A DNA stretch of 64,000 nt from Burkholderia cepacia (GCF_001039005.1 NZ_LDWR01000017.1:1-64000), one strand, 5' to 3'; positions 44,353 through 53,886 are shown, numbered from the stretch's first letter. Translations and numbers: made by a program. The notes: generated from the sequence alone by a model not told the origin.

Positions 44353-45503
44353 ACGCGTGGGCGGGCCTGCGCGAATCGTTCTCGGTCGCGCGCTGGTGGA
44401 GCATCGTGCTGAAGGAATTCCTGCAGCTTCGCCGCGACCGCGTGACGTTCGCGATGATCGTCGGTGTGCCGATCATCCAGCTCGCGCTGTTCGGCTTCGC
44501 GATCAACACCGATCCAAAGCACCTGCCGACCGCGGTGATCGTCGCCGATTCGAGCCCGTTCGCGCGCAGCTTCATCGCCGCGATGCGCAATTCCGCGTAC
44601 TTCGACATCGTCGAGACGCTGCCCGACGAGGCGGCCGGCCGGCATGCGCTCGCACGCGGCGACGTGCAGTTCGTGCTGAGCGTGCCCGCCGATTTCTCGC
44701 GACGGCTGCTGCGCGGCGAGCATCCGTCGCTGCTCGTCGAAGCGGACGCGACCGACCCCGTCGCGACCGCATCGGCGATCGGCGCGCTGCCGGGCCTCGT
44801 GCAGCCCGTCGCGGACAAGGACCTGACGGGGCCGCTCGCGCACCTGAACGGCCGCCCGGCCGCGTTCGACGTCGTGCTGCACCGGCTGTACAACCCCGAA
44901 GGCATCACGCAGTACAACGTCGTGCCGGGCCTGATGGGCGTGATCCTGACGATGACGATGGTGATGATGACGGGCCTCGCGATCACGCGCGAACGCGAGC
45001 GCGGCACGATGGAGAACCTGCTCGCGACGCCCGTGCGGCCGCTCGAGGTGATGACGGGCAAGATCGTCCCGTATGTGTTCATCGGGCTGATCCAGGTGTC
45101 GATCATCGTCGCCGCGTCGCGGTTCGTGTTCGACGTGCCGTTCGTCGGCGGCGTGTTCGCGATCTACCTGTCCGCGCTGCTGTTCATCGCCGCGAACCTG
45201 ACGGTCGGCATCACGCTGTCGTCGCTCGCACAGAACCAGTTGCAGGCGATGCAGCTCGCGGTGTTCTATTTCCTGCCGAACATCCTGCTGTCGGGCTTCA
45301 TGTTCCCGTTCGCCGGGATGCCGAAGTGGGCGCAGTTCGTCGGCAACCTGCTGCCGCTCACCTACTTCAACCGCCTCGTGCGCGGCATCCTGCTGAAGGG
45401 CAACGGCTGGGCCGACCTGTGGCCGTCCGTGTGGCCGGTCGCGCTGTTCACCGTGGTCGTGATGGGCGTCGCACTGCGCTTTTACCGGCGCACGCTCGAT
45501 TAG
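44349..45503 (+). CDS. ABC-2 type exporter permease (YbhS/YbhR-like)
   Basis: This 384-residue inner-membrane protein has one N-terminal segment, a periplasmic domain of about 150 residues and five more segments. ABC-2 motifs present are GLMGVILTMTMVMMTGLAI, RERERGTMENLLATPVRP and FFLPNILLSGFMFPFAGMP. The YbhGFSR system of Escherichia coli has two permeases; here only one is encoded, which implies a homodimer. Confidence 0.92.
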   Translation: MNAWAGLRESFSVARWWSIVLKEFLQLRRDRVTFAMIVGVPIIQLALFGFAINTDPKHLPTAVIVADSSPFARSFIAAMRNSAYFDIVETLPDEAAGRHALARGDVQFVLSVPADFSRRLLRGEHPSLLVEADATDPVATASAIGALPGLVQPVADKDLTGPLAHLNGRPAAFDVVLHRLYNPEGITQYNVVPGLMGVILTMTMVMMTGLAITRERERGTMENLLATPVRPLEVMTGKIVPYVFIGLIQVSIIVAASRFVFDVPFVGGVFAIYLSALLFIAANLTVGITLSSLAQNQLQAMQLAVFYFLPNILLSGFMFPFAGMPKWAQFVGNLLPLTYFNRLVRGILLKGNGWADLWPSVWPVALFTVVVMGVALRFYRRTLD

Positions 45504-45513
45504 GCTGCACGCG

Positions 45514-47004
45514 ATGAAACCGGCTTCGTATCGCGCCCTCATCGCTGCCCACGGCTTGACGTTGGCCGCTGCGGCGCTGCTCGTCGGCGGATGTGCGGTC
45601 GGCCCGGATTTCCGCACGCCCGATGCACCGGCCACGCAGCACTACACGCGCGGCGAGCCGCCCGCGACGACGGCCGCAGCCGGCGGTTCAGCCGGCGACG
45701 CGCAGACGTTCGCATCCGCCGCGCACACGCCGCAACGCTGGTGGACGCAGTTCGGCTCCGACCCGCTGAACCGGCTCGTCGACACCGCGTGGCAAAACAG
45801 CCCGACGCTCGCCGAAGCCCGCGCGCGGCTCGACGAAGCGCGGCAGAACCATGCGGCCGAAGCCGGCGCGACGATGCTGCCGCGCGTCGACGCGAACCTG
45901 TCCGCCACGCGCGAGCAAGTCGACACCACCGCGTTCGGGTTGCCGGCCAACGTGCCGAATCCGGGGCCGTTCACGCTGTATGACGCATCGGTGAGCGTGT
46001 CGTACGCGCTCGACGTGTTCGGCGGCAACCGGCGCGCACTCGAAGCGCTGCGCGCGCAGGTCGACTATCAGGCATTCACGCTCGACGCCGCGCGCCTGAC
46101 GCTCGCGGGCAACGTCGTCGCCACGGCAATCCTGCGCGCGTCGCTCGCGCAGCAGGTCACGCTCACGCGGCAGCTCGTCGACGCGCAGGCGCGGCAGTTG
46201 CGCATCGTCGAAGCGCGCTTCGCGGCGGGCGGCGTATCGCAAGCCGACGTGCATGCGCAACGCGCGCTGCTCGCGCAGACGCAGGCGTCGCTGCCGCCGC
46301 TCGCGGCTCGCCTTGCGCAGGCCGATCACCGGCTCGCGATCCTGCTCGGTGCGCCGCCGTCCGACGCCGTGCTGCCCGATCTCGCGCTCGATGCGCTCGC
46401 GCTGCCGCGCACGCTGCCCGTCGCGCTGCCGTCGACGCTGGCCCGCGAACGGCCCGACATCCGGGCGGCGGAAGCCATGCTGCACCAGGCGAGCGCGAAC
46501 GTCGGCGTGGCCACCGCGAACCTGTATCCGCGTTTTTCGATTACGGCGGGGATCGGCTCGGAGCGCACGCGTGTCGCGGATATCGTGAGCGGGCTCAATG
46601 TCTGGAATGTCGGCCTCGGTCTAACGCAGCCGCTCTTTCACGGCGGCGAGCTGCGTGCGAAGAAACGCGCGGCCGAAGCGGCATACGATGCCGCGTTCGC
46701 GAGTTACCGGGAAACCGTGCTGCAGGCGTTGCAGCAAGTGGCCGACGCGATGCGCGCGGTGGAACACGACGCGGCCGAACTGCAGGCGAGAGATAGCGCC
46801 GCGCGGGAAGCGGCGGCAAGCAACGCGATCGCCGGCGACCGTTACGCGGCGGGCGGGATCAGCACGTTCGACCTGCTCGACGCGCAGCGGCAGGCGCTGC
46901 AGACGTCGCTCGACCGCACCCGCGCGCAGGCCGACCGGCTTGCCGATACGGCGGCGCTGTTCCAGGCGCTGGCGGGGAGCTGGACGGATGAGGCTGCGCA
47001 GTGA
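45514..47004 (+). CDS. Outer-membrane efflux lipoprotein (NodT type)
   Basis: This 496-residue outer-membrane factor has lipobox VGGC followed by AVGPDFRTP, the TolC-like repeats (NSPTLAEARARLDEARQNH; ERPDIRAAEAMLHQASANV) and TLYDASVSVSYALDVFGG. It completes the tripartite exporter with the TetR-led HlyD and ABC genes, ten bases downstream of the permease. It is distinct from the outer-membrane factor at 22048, so this locus has its own exit duct. Confidence 0.92.
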   Translation: MKPASYRALIAAHGLTLAAAALLVGGCAVGPDFRTPDAPATQHYTRGEPPATTAAAGGSAGDAQTFASAAHTPQRWWTQFGSDPLNRLVDTAWQNSPTLAEARARLDEARQNHAAEAGATMLPRVDANLSATREQVDTTAFGLPANVPNPGPFTLYDASVSVSYALDVFGGNRRALEALRAQVDYQAFTLDAARLTLAGNVVATAILRASLAQQVTLTRQLVDAQARQLRIVEARFAAGGVSQADVHAQRALLAQTQASLPPLAARLAQADHRLAILLGAPPSDAVLPDLALDALALPRTLPVALPSTLARERPDIRAAEAMLHQASANVGVATANLYPRFSITAGIGSERTRVADIVSGLNVWNVGLGLTQPLFHGGELRAKKRAAEAAYDAAFASYRETVLQALQQVADAMRAVEHDAAELQARDSAAREAAASNAIAGDRYAAGGISTFDLLDAQRQALQTSLDRTRAQADRLADTAALFQALAGSWTDEAAQ

Positions 47005-47160
47005 CGGATAGGACGGCGTCGGTACTGGCCGAACACTTCGCCGCTATGCATCGCATGATGCGCGCGCCCGTCAGACTCGACTGCCGTCGCCGCCCGCTTC
47101 CATTCCATTCAATGCCCTCCGGTGACGGAACCCGCACTGCGCACAATGCGTACCGCCAAT

Positions 47161-47190
47161 AAAAAAACCGGCCCGAAGGCCGGTTTCTTC
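47161..47190. terminator. Bidirectional terminator between exporter and porin genes
   Basis: CCGGCC (47168-47173), loop CGAA, and GGCCGG (47178-47183), extended by AAA/TTT to nine base pairs. The minus strand has seven T's after the stem, a strong terminator for the porin gene. The plus strand has TTTCTTC, adequate for the exporter operon. Confidence 0.88.
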
Positions 47191-47230
47191 ATACCGCATG
47201 CCGTAAGCGGCGCTCGCGCGCCGCGCGACA

Positions 47231-48445
47231 TCAGAAGCGGTGGATCATGCCGACGCCGACGCCGATCTGGTTCTGCTTCGAACCTGCGCCCACGCCGTCG
47301 CCGATCGACGTCGTTGCAGCGATGATCTTGCCGCCGTTCAGCGTGTTGCCGCTGGCGTGCTGCCAAGCTTCAACCGCGTACAGGCCCGTGCGCTTCGACA
47401 GGCTGTAGTACTGCGACACCGTGACCTGGTGGTACTTGGCCGAGCTCGAGATACCGTTCGACTGCGTTGCCGCCGTGTACGAGTAGCCTGCGGCGAAGTC
47501 CCACTGAGCCGCTGCCTTCCAGTGCAGCACAGCGCCAGCCGTGTTGAAGATTGCCGTGTTGCGGAACGACGAACCGACGCCCGGCGTGTACTGGACGTTC
47601 GAGTACGAAGCCGAAATGTCCCATGCCGGCGTGAACTGGTAGCCCGCCGTCACGGCGATACGCTGCTGCGATTGCGCGGTCGCGTAGCCGTTGTTGATCG
47701 ACGACACGGCCGGCTGGTTGCCGTCGCCCGTCGCCGTCAGGCCGTTCTGGACCGTCGAGTTCGCGCCCCACACGCCGCCGCCGAGCGTCGCGTTGTTGAC
47801 CTTCTGGTAGCCGACTGCGATGCCTGCCGGGCCGTTCAGGTACTGGATCGCCGCGCTCCACGTCGAACCACGGTTCGTCGCGCCTGCGACGCCGCCGAAC
47901 GAGTACGAACCGCCGACCGTGAAGCCGTAGAACTTCGGCGACATGTAGACGAGCGAGTTGTTCGCGCGGTAGCTGGTATCCAGCGAATCGATATCGCCCG
48001 GGTGCGCGCCGTAGTAACCGGTCAGCCAGGTCGTCGGGCTGTACGGCGACAGCAGCGTGTAGTACGCGGTGTACTGGCGGCCGGCCGTCAGCGTACCGTA
48101 CGAGGCGTTGGTCATACCGACCCATGCCTGACGCGTGAAGATGCCGTTGGTCCACTGCGACGAGCCGTTAGCCGTGTTGACGCCGGCTTCCAACTGGAAA
48201 ATCGCCTTCGTGCCGCCGCCGAGATCTTCGCTGCCCTTCAGGCCGAAGCGGCTGCCTGCCCACACGCCGGTGGACATCTGCACCTTCGAGTGACCGCCCG
48301 TGGTCGCACCGACTGCCGACGAGTTGTTCTGCCAAGCGATACCGTTATCGACGATACCGTACAGGGTCACGCTGCTCTGGGCGTGGGCGGCGGTAGCGGC
48401 TGCAAGGCCAACTGCCGTCATGGCGAAAGCGACGCGCTTTTTCAT
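47231..48445 (-). CDS. Gram-negative outer-membrane porin
   Basis: This 404-residue protein is a general diffusion porin of the type 4 (OpcP/Omp38-like) family. The signal peptide MKKRVAFAMTAVGLAAATAA ends AHAQ, and the mature protein starts SSVTLYGIVDNGIAWQN, typical for Burkholderia porins. Loop and strand patterns (GSRFGLKGSEDLGGG, RQAWVGMTN, LTAGRQYTAYY) and the C-terminal HRF, with terminal Phe for BAM recognition, are present. GGACGGAG precedes the ATG. A strong terminator follows. Porins of this kind are among the most expressed outer-membrane proteins. Confidence 0.95.
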   Translation of the reverse strand: MKKRVAFAMTAVGLAAATAAHAQSSVTLYGIVDNGIAWQNNSSAVGATTGGHSKVQMSTGVWAGSRFGLKGSEDLGGGTKAIFQLEAGVNTANGSSQWTNGIFTRQAWVGMTNASYGTLTAGRQYTAYYTLLSPYSPTTWLTGYYGAHPGDIDSLDTSYRANNSLVYMSPKFYGFTVGGSYSFGGVAGATNRGSTWSAAIQYLNGPAGIAVGYQKVNNATLGGGVWGANSTVQNGLTATGDGNQPAVSSINNGYATAQSQQRIAVTAGYQFTPAWDISASYSNVQYTPGVGSSFRNTAIFNTAGAVLHWKAAAQWDFAAGYSYTAATQSNGISSSAKYHQVTVSQYYSLSKRTGLYAVEAWQHASGNTLNGGKIIAATTSIGDGVGAGSKQNQIGVGVGMIHRF

Positions 48446-48922
48446 TGATTCTCCGTCCTCAAAGAATGATTTCTTTTCTGGTGTGGTTTTATGACTGACA
48501 CATGTGCGAGTACATGCCGGCGCAATTCTGACGGATTACCGATTGTTTCCCAACATGTGCAGTCGGTCATCGTATGATCGACGCAACGCGCGGGTTCACC
48601 AAGCGGTTACATAACACCTGAAAACGCTTACGCGACGGGCATTTCCGGCCTTTCCCGGTGAAAACCCTAGCTTTACATTTTTACTGGTGTAACACGACCG
48701 TCCGATGTCGTCAGACGCCTTCGGCACACATTCATCTTACAAATGCGCGATCGGGACCTGACATCCGATTCACGCCGCCGCGCAGGATCGCTGACATTCA
48801 TGACACCCACATTTCGGGAAACGAAATCATGAAAACGTTTCAGTTCGTGCGCGGGAGATCGGACAGGCGCGGCCCGGCGAACGCGGGCCGAAGGGGATGC
48901 CGGCGCGCCGCGCCGGCGAGAT
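48446..48922. other. Porin promoter region and intergenic DNA
   Basis: About 480 bases. Near the porin, the minus strand has TTGGGA and CAGAAT with a 17-base spacer, a plausible promoter about 90 bases before the start, and ACATGTG occurs twice, at about 48500 and 48555. The right end has GC-rich hairpins such as GCCGGCGCG/CGCGCCGGC at 48899-48917, just after the squalene/phytoene synthase stop. A short frame starting ATGAAAACG at 48829 is not convincing. Confidence 0.5.
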
Positions 48923-49987
48923 TCAACGCGATGCGGGCTGGCCGAGCCGCGCGCTCACCGCATCGGTGAGCGCGGTCATGCGAGCACGGATCGCCGCGTT
49001 CGAGCCGACGAGCGCGAGCGACGACGCCATGATCCGGTAGATGCGCTTTCTCGGCACCTTGGCCGGCTGCGCCGGGTCGAGCCACGCATCGTGGCCGGCC
49101 AGCAGCTCGAGCGTTTCGAGGCCGATCATGATCGGCCACAGGCACGCGAGCCGCAGCCGCACGAAGCGGCGCGGGATCGCGAGCGTGTACAGGCAGGCGT
49201 CGCGATACTGATCGAGCGCGACGCGCAGCAGGTCGACCAGCACGCCGCGCGTACGCGCCGACGCATCGGGCTGCATCAGGTCGGCGATGCCGATTCCGTG
49301 CGCGCCCAGCACGTCGTCGGGCAGGTAGCAACGGCCGATGCGCAGGTCCTTCGCGCAGTCGCGCAGGATGTTGGTCATCTGCAGCGCCTTGCCGAACCGG
49401 ATGCCCTTCTCGCGCATGTCCGGCAGGTCCCAGTGGCGTGCGGCGCGCGTGTGCGCACCGGTCATGTCGGTCCAGAACTCGCCCACGCAGCCCGCGACGA
49501 GATACGTGTAGCGGTCGAGCAGGTCGCGCGTCGGCAGCGACGCGACCTGCCCCGACTGCTCGTCGGGGAACGTGCGCAGGTCGAATTCCATACCCGACGT
49601 GAGCGTCGCGACGACCTTGCGGATCGACGCGCGGTCCGCGTCGGGCTGCGCGCGCAGCAGCGCGAGCATCGGCTCCATCGAGCCGAGCAGCACATGCTCG
49701 TGCGAATCGGTCTGCATCCGCGTCACGTCCTCGAGCGAACGCGACAGCGCCGCGCCGTCGCCGAGCCGCTCGATCTCGTCGCGCAGGCCGGTCAGCAACG
49801 CCGCCCGGCGGTCGGGCGCGACCAGTGCCGTGTCGGCGATCGTGTCGGCCGCGCGCGCGAGCAGGTACGCGAGGCCGACCGGGGCGCGCATGCCGTCGGG
49901 CAGCACGCGCAGCGTCAGGTAGAAGGAGCGGGAAACGTTCTTCAGCAGCTCGCCGAGCAGATAGGCGGGATCGGTATGGGTCGTCAT
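48923..49987 (-). CDS. Squalene/phytoene synthase family protein
   Basis: This 354-residue trans-isoprenyl diphosphate synthase of the head-to-head class joins two prenyl diphosphates. Both metal-binding motifs are intact: DTIAD in LARAADTIAD and DCAKD in TNILRDCAKDLRIGRCYLP, a squalene-synthase-like pattern. The start at MTTHTDPAYLL is chosen because the fold begins there. No other hopanoid or carotenoid gene lies in the window, so its partner enzymes must be elsewhere; it is not HpnC or HpnD by context. Confidence 0.85.
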   Translation of the reverse strand: MTTHTDPAYLLGELLKNVSRSFYLTLRVLPDGMRAPVGLAYLLARAADTIADTALVAPDRRAALLTGLRDEIERLGDGAALSRSLEDVTRMQTDSHEHVLLGSMEPMLALLRAQPDADRASIRKVVATLTSGMEFDLRTFPDEQSGQVASLPTRDLLDRYTYLVAGCVGEFWTDMTGAHTRAARHWDLPDMREKGIRFGKALQMTNILRDCAKDLRIGRCYLPDDVLGAHGIGIADLMQPDASARTRGVLVDLLRVALDQYRDACLYTLAIPRRFVRLRLACLWPIMIGLETLELLAGHDAWLDPAQPAKVPRKRIYRIMASSLALVGSNAAIRARMTALTDAVSARLGQPASR

Positions 49988-50357
49988 GGGTCGGAAAAAA
50001 TCGGCCGGCGCGCGCCTCGGACGCACCGAGGCGCCGGGCGCCCGCGCCGGCCGCGAGTCGCCGCATCGTCGCGCCAGCCGGGCGTCGGCCCCGGTGCGGC
50101 GATGCAAAATTCCCGCAAGTTTAGTGCATCCGGCGCGCGAACCGCCGGCGACGGCCGGTTTGCGGCGCGCGCACGGCCGCCATGCCCCCTTCTACTGCGT
50201 GCATCACGCCCCGAACAAAATAGAAAGACACAAGTAATACATATGTAATTATTCGGTGCGACGATCGCGTCCCGTTCGATTCCGTTCGGTGCGACACGAC
50301 AGCCGTACCGGCGGAGCGACCGCCCTTTTCCGATTCCCGTTTCGAAGGTTCATCGAC
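49988..50357. other. Divergent promoter region of synthase and glycerophosphodiesterase genes
   Basis: About 370 bases without a gene. An A/T-rich island at about 50230-50255 includes TAATACATATGTAATTA, a near palindrome centred on ACATATGT, about 105 bases before the glycerophosphodiesterase start. It could be a regulator site; I cannot assign one. Confidence 0.45.
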
Positions 50358-51503
50358 ATGCTCCTCAAGCGCCCGAGCGCCCTGCGCTACGTCCCGTTCG
50401 CCTGTGCCGCCGCTTTCCTGCTCGCCGCGTGCGGCGGCAACGACGATCTGACGTCCGATCCCACGCAGCCGATTTCCGCGAAGGTCCAGGTGGTCGGCCA
50501 TCGCGGCGCAAGCGCGCTGCGCCCCGAACACACGCTCGCGTCGTACCGCAAGGCGATCGAGGACGGCGCGGACGTCATCGAGCCCGACCTCGTGTCGACC
50601 CGCGACGGCGTGCTCGTCGCGCGCCACGAGAACGAGATCTCGGGCACGACGAACGTGTCGGCGCTGCCGCAGTTCGCGAGCCGCAAGGCGACCAAGACGA
50701 TCGACGGCGCGCAGTTGACGGGCTGGTTCACCGAGGATTTCACGCTGGCCGAGCTGAAGACGCTGCGCGCCCGCGAGCGCATTCCGCAGGTCCGCCCCGC
50801 GAACACCGCGTACAACGACCAGTTCGAGATCCCGACGTTCGACGAGATCGTCGCGCTCGCGAAGCAGATGTCCGCGCAGACCGGCCGCACGATCCACCTG
50901 TATCCGGAAACCAAGCACCCGACCTACTTCCAGTCGATCAACCTGCCACTCGAGGACCGCCTCGTCGACGCGTTGCTGAAGGATGCGTATACGTCGCGCA
51001 CGGCGACCGTCTACATCCAGTCGTTCGAGGTCGCGAACCTGAAGACGATCCGCAACCGGATCAAGTCGAGCCAGCCGAACTGGAAGCTCGTGCAACTGAT
51101 GGACGAAGCCGGCCAGCGCCCGTACGACTTCGTGAAGGCGAACGACAAGCGCACCTACGGCGACCTGTCGACGCGCGACGGCATGCGCGAGATCGCGACC
51201 TATGCGAACGGCGTCGGCCCGTACAAGACATCGATCATCGCGGTTGCCGCGGACGGCACGCTGCAGCAGCCGACGCCGTACGTGCGCTACGCGCACGAGG
51301 CCGGCCTCGTCGTGCATCCGTACACGTTCCGCCCGGAGAACAACTTCCTGCCCGCATCGCTGAAGGACGGCGGCACGCCGAGCACGCGCAACACCGCCGG
51401 CTCCGTGCGCGAGATCCAGGCCTATCTGCGCGCGGGCATCGACGGCTTCTTCACCGACGATCCGGCCGTCGGCCGCACGGCCGTCGATACGTTCAAGCGC
51501 TGA
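50358..51503 (+). CDS. glpQ: Glycerophosphodiester phosphodiesterase, periplasmic lipoprotein
   Basis: This 381-residue enzyme hydrolyses glycerophosphodiesters to sn-glycerol 3-phosphate and an alcohol. A lipoprotein signal ends LLAAC, so it is probably envelope-anchored. Catalytic parts of the TIM barrel are VVGHRGASALRPEHTLASY (His and Arg), GADVIEPDLV and VARHENEIS (second His), with metal-binding acids between. The C-terminus has GIDGFFTDDP. It is convergent with the rhodanese gene; a strong hairpin (51532-51564) lies between. Confidence 0.9.
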   Translation: MLLKRPSALRYVPFACAAAFLLAACGGNDDLTSDPTQPISAKVQVVGHRGASALRPEHTLASYRKAIEDGADVIEPDLVSTRDGVLVARHENEISGTTNVSALPQFASRKATKTIDGAQLTGWFTEDFTLAELKTLRARERIPQVRPANTAYNDQFEIPTFDEIVALAKQMSAQTGRTIHLYPETKHPTYFQSINLPLEDRLVDALLKDAYTSRTATVYIQSFEVANLKTIRNRIKSSQPNWKLVQLMDEAGQRPYDFVKANDKRTYGDLSTRDGMREIATYANGVGPYKTSIIAVAADGTLQQPTPYVRYAHEAGLVVHPYTFRPENNFLPASLKDGGTPSTRNTAGSVREIQAYLRAGIDGFFTDDPAVGRTAVDTFKR

Positions 51504-51531
51504 TCGCGCCGGACGTGCCGGGCATGCGGTA

Positions 51532-51564
51532 ACCGGGCGCGGCGCACGACGTGCCGCGCCCGGT
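51532..51564. terminator. Hairpin between convergent glpQ and rhodanese genes
   Basis: ACCGGGCGCGGC (51532-51543) and GCCGCGCCCGGT (51553-51564) are perfect complements with a nine-base loop. There is no T-run on either strand. Position between convergent stop codons suggests a bidirectional stop. Confidence 0.55.
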
Positions 51565-51577
51565 CGTGCCGCTTCGG

Positions 51578-53203
51578 TCAGATCACGTTGAAGTGGTGCG
51601 TACCGTCCCGCTTCAGCTGGTCGACCAGCCCGTATTCCCAGTCGAGATACGCCTGCATCGCGGCAGCCGCGTTGTCGGTGCCTTCGTACGGGCGCCGGTA
51701 GCGGTCGACGCGCGGCGACGCGAGGCGCGTCTCGCCGCTTTCGAGCGGCAGCCCGGCATCGATCCAGGCAGCCGTGCCGCCGGTCAGCACCGAGATGTCG
51801 GCGGAAGCCGGCAGCAGCGCGCGCGCGTCGTCGGCCGCGAACCGCGCAAGCAGACTCGATCCGCACGTGAACACGTAGCGCTTCGCGGGCGGGATCGCCG
51901 CGAGCGCGTCGCGCAACTGCGCGCGCACGACGAACCACGCGCCCGGGATATGGCGCTTCACGTAGTTCGCGCTGGCCGTCACGTCGACGATCGCCAGCTC
52001 GCCGGGCGCGGCTTCCTTCAGCCAGCCCGCGAGCGTCGCGGGCGACACGTCGGTCGCGGACGGCGTGACCGGCACGTCGCGCGGCGGCTGGCCGCGCTCG
52101 CCGAACGCGGCCGTGCCGACCGGCTCGACGACCCGCACGTCCCAGCCCATCTGCGCGAGCCACGACGCGGTCATGTCCGCGCGCACGCCGTCGTCGTCGG
52201 CGAGCACGATCCGCGCGCCGCGCACGGCCGCGTGATGGTCGGTCTCCTGCACGAGCTGGCCACCCGGCGTGCTCAGGAAGCCCGGCAGGTGGCCGGCCTC
52301 GTATTCCTCCGGCGTACGCACGTCGAAGCGGTACAGCGTGCGGCCCGGCTCGTCGAGCGCGGCGACGTCCGCGAGCGCGATGCGCGGCACGCCCGCGCGT
52401 TCGGCCACGGCGCGCGCAGCTTGGCGCGCATCTCCGCGCTGCGTCGCGTCGATCTCGTCCGGAAAGCGGCGCGCGGCGCCACGCTCGAGCGTCTGGCCGG
52501 CGAGCGTCCAGCCGATCGTGCCGTTGCGCAGTGCCGCGACCGGGTTCGGCAGCCCCGCGTTGACGAGCGACTGCGTGCCGATGATGCTGCGCGTGCGGCC
52601 CGCGCAGTTGACGACCACCTGCGTCGCCGGGTTCGGCGCGAGCGCGCGCACGCGCAGCACGAGTTCCGCGCCCGGTACGCTCGTCGAGGTCGGGATGTTC
52701 ATCGTCTGGTATTCGTCGAAACGGCGCGCGTCGACGATCACGACATCGGCCTTCGCGTCGATCAGCGCCTGCACTTCCTGCGCGGACAGCGACGGCGTAT
52801 GCCGCTCGGCCTCGACCCATTCGCCGAACGACTTGCTCGGCACGTTCACGTCGATGAACAGTTCGCCGCCCGCGGTCAGCCAGCACGCGAGGCCGCCGTC
52901 GAGCAGCCGCACGTCGGTATAACCGAGCTGCGCGAGCTTCGCGGCCGCGCGCGGCGCGAGATCGTCGCCGCCCGCTTCGCCGAACACGACGATCGGCGTG
53001 TCGCGGCGCGGAATCCGCGTCCACGCGTCGAGTTCGAGTTTCGACAGCGGAAAGTTGGCGGCCCACAGCGGGTGGCCTTGCGCGTACGGATCTTCCTCGC
53101 GTACGTCGATCAGCGCGATCTCGTCGCGGGCAAGCAGGCGCGCGCGAACATCCTGGTACGACGCGACGGGAAAGCGGGAGGGGGAATCGGCGGATTGCGT
53201 CAC
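51578..53203 (-). CDS. Four-domain rhodanese (thiosulfate sulfurtransferase) protein
   Basis: This 541-residue protein contains four rhodanese-like domains. Domain 2 has an active-site cysteine in NCAGRTRS and domain 4 has one in FTCGSSLLAR. In domain 1 the equivalent loop reads FGEAGGDD and in domain 3 LADDDGVR, so these lack the catalytic Cys. Domain boundaries are roughly 10-110, 130-260, 285-390 and 410-515. It transfers sulfane sulfur to cyanide, thiols or protein acceptors. The start is a GTG with AGAGA upstream. The cysteine dioxygenase gene lies 104 bases upstream on the same strand, so the pair handles cysteine sulfur. Confidence 0.9.
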   Translation of the reverse strand: MTQSADSPSRFPVASYQDVRARLLARDEIALIDVREEDPYAQGHPLWAANFPLSKLELDAWTRIPRRDTPIVVFGEAGGDDLAPRAAAKLAQLGYTDVRLLDGGLACWLTAGGELFIDVNVPSKSFGEWVEAERHTPSLSAQEVQALIDAKADVVIVDARRFDEYQTMNIPTSTSVPGAELVLRVRALAPNPATQVVVNCAGRTRSIIGTQSLVNAGLPNPVAALRNGTIGWTLAGQTLERGAARRFPDEIDATQRGDARQAARAVAERAGVPRIALADVAALDEPGRTLYRFDVRTPEEYEAGHLPGFLSTPGGQLVQETDHHAAVRGARIVLADDDGVRADMTASWLAQMGWDVRVVEPVGTAAFGERGQPPRDVPVTPSATDVSPATLAGWLKEAAPGELAIVDVTASANYVKRHIPGAWFVVRAQLRDALAAIPPAKRYVFTCGSSLLARFAADDARALLPASADISVLTGGTAAWIDAGLPLESGETRLASPRVDRYRRPYEGTDNAAAAMQAYLDWEYGLVDQLKRDGTHHFNVI

Positions 53204-53307
53204 GATGTCTCTGTCTGATTCTGTTGAAGTCGGTGAAGAAAACAAAACGGATGAATCTTGAACCTGCCGGCGCGCGCCCGCAACGAGCCGCGCCAGCGGG
53301 CCCGGCG

Positions 53308-53874
53308 TCAGGCGTTCGAATAACCCGACACGAACGGCTTCACGGTGCCGTCGTCGAGGAACACCGCGCGCTCGACCTTGCCGATGTTCGCGCCATACAC
53401 GTGGATGCTGATCGATACGCGATCGGCGAATGCGTTGGTCACGCGATGGACGTCGCCGATGCGCGGCGACACGGCCTCGACCTGCCCCGGTTCCAGTCGC
53501 ACGGCTTCGCCGAACGGCACGGGCTTGCCCGCTTTGCCAAACCGGTACGGCTGCGAGAACTCGCCGCCGCGCAGCATCCCGATCAGCCCCCACACCGTGT
53601 GGTTGTGGATCGGCGTCGTCTGGCCGGGCCCCCACACGAAGCTGACGACCGAGAACCGCTCGTCCGGGTCGAGATGCAGCAGGTACTGCCGGTAGCGCGC
53701 CGGATCGGGCTCGGCGAACGCGTCGGGCAACCAGTCGTCGTGTGCGACGAGCGCGGCGAGCAGCGCACCGCCCTCGTCGAGAATGCGCGCCTCGTTCGCG
53801 CCGGACGCGAGCAGCGCGCCCAGACCGTCGACGAACGGACGCAGCGGCGTCTGATGCAACGAAAGCGTACTCAT
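53308..53874 (-). CDS. Cysteine dioxygenase
   Basis: This 188-residue cupin enzyme oxidises L-cysteine (or a close thiol such as mercaptopropionate) to the sulfinic acid with O2. The iron ligands are His90 and His92 in TTPIHNHTVWG and His143 in GDVHRVTN. The typical glutamate of other cupins is replaced, as usual for this family. GAGGAG precedes the ATG. It is followed by the rhodanese gene and divergent from a LysR regulator with a 74-base shared promoter. Confidence 0.92.
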   Translation of the reverse strand: MSTLSLHQTPLRPFVDGLGALLASGANEARILDEGGALLAALVAHDDWLPDAFAEPDPARYRQYLLHLDPDERFSVVSFVWGPGQTTPIHNHTVWGLIGMLRGGEFSQPYRFGKAGKPVPFGEAVRLEPGQVEAVSPRIGDVHRVTNAFADRVSISIHVYGANIGKVERAVFLDDGTVKPFVSGYSNA

Positions 53875-53886
53875 CGGCTGGCTCCT

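Noticed and set aside
48829..48969. Short frame starting ATGAAAACG upstream of the synthase end
   Set aside because: The start looks good but the rest is Arg-rich, overlaps the synthase 3' end and has no recognisable protein.
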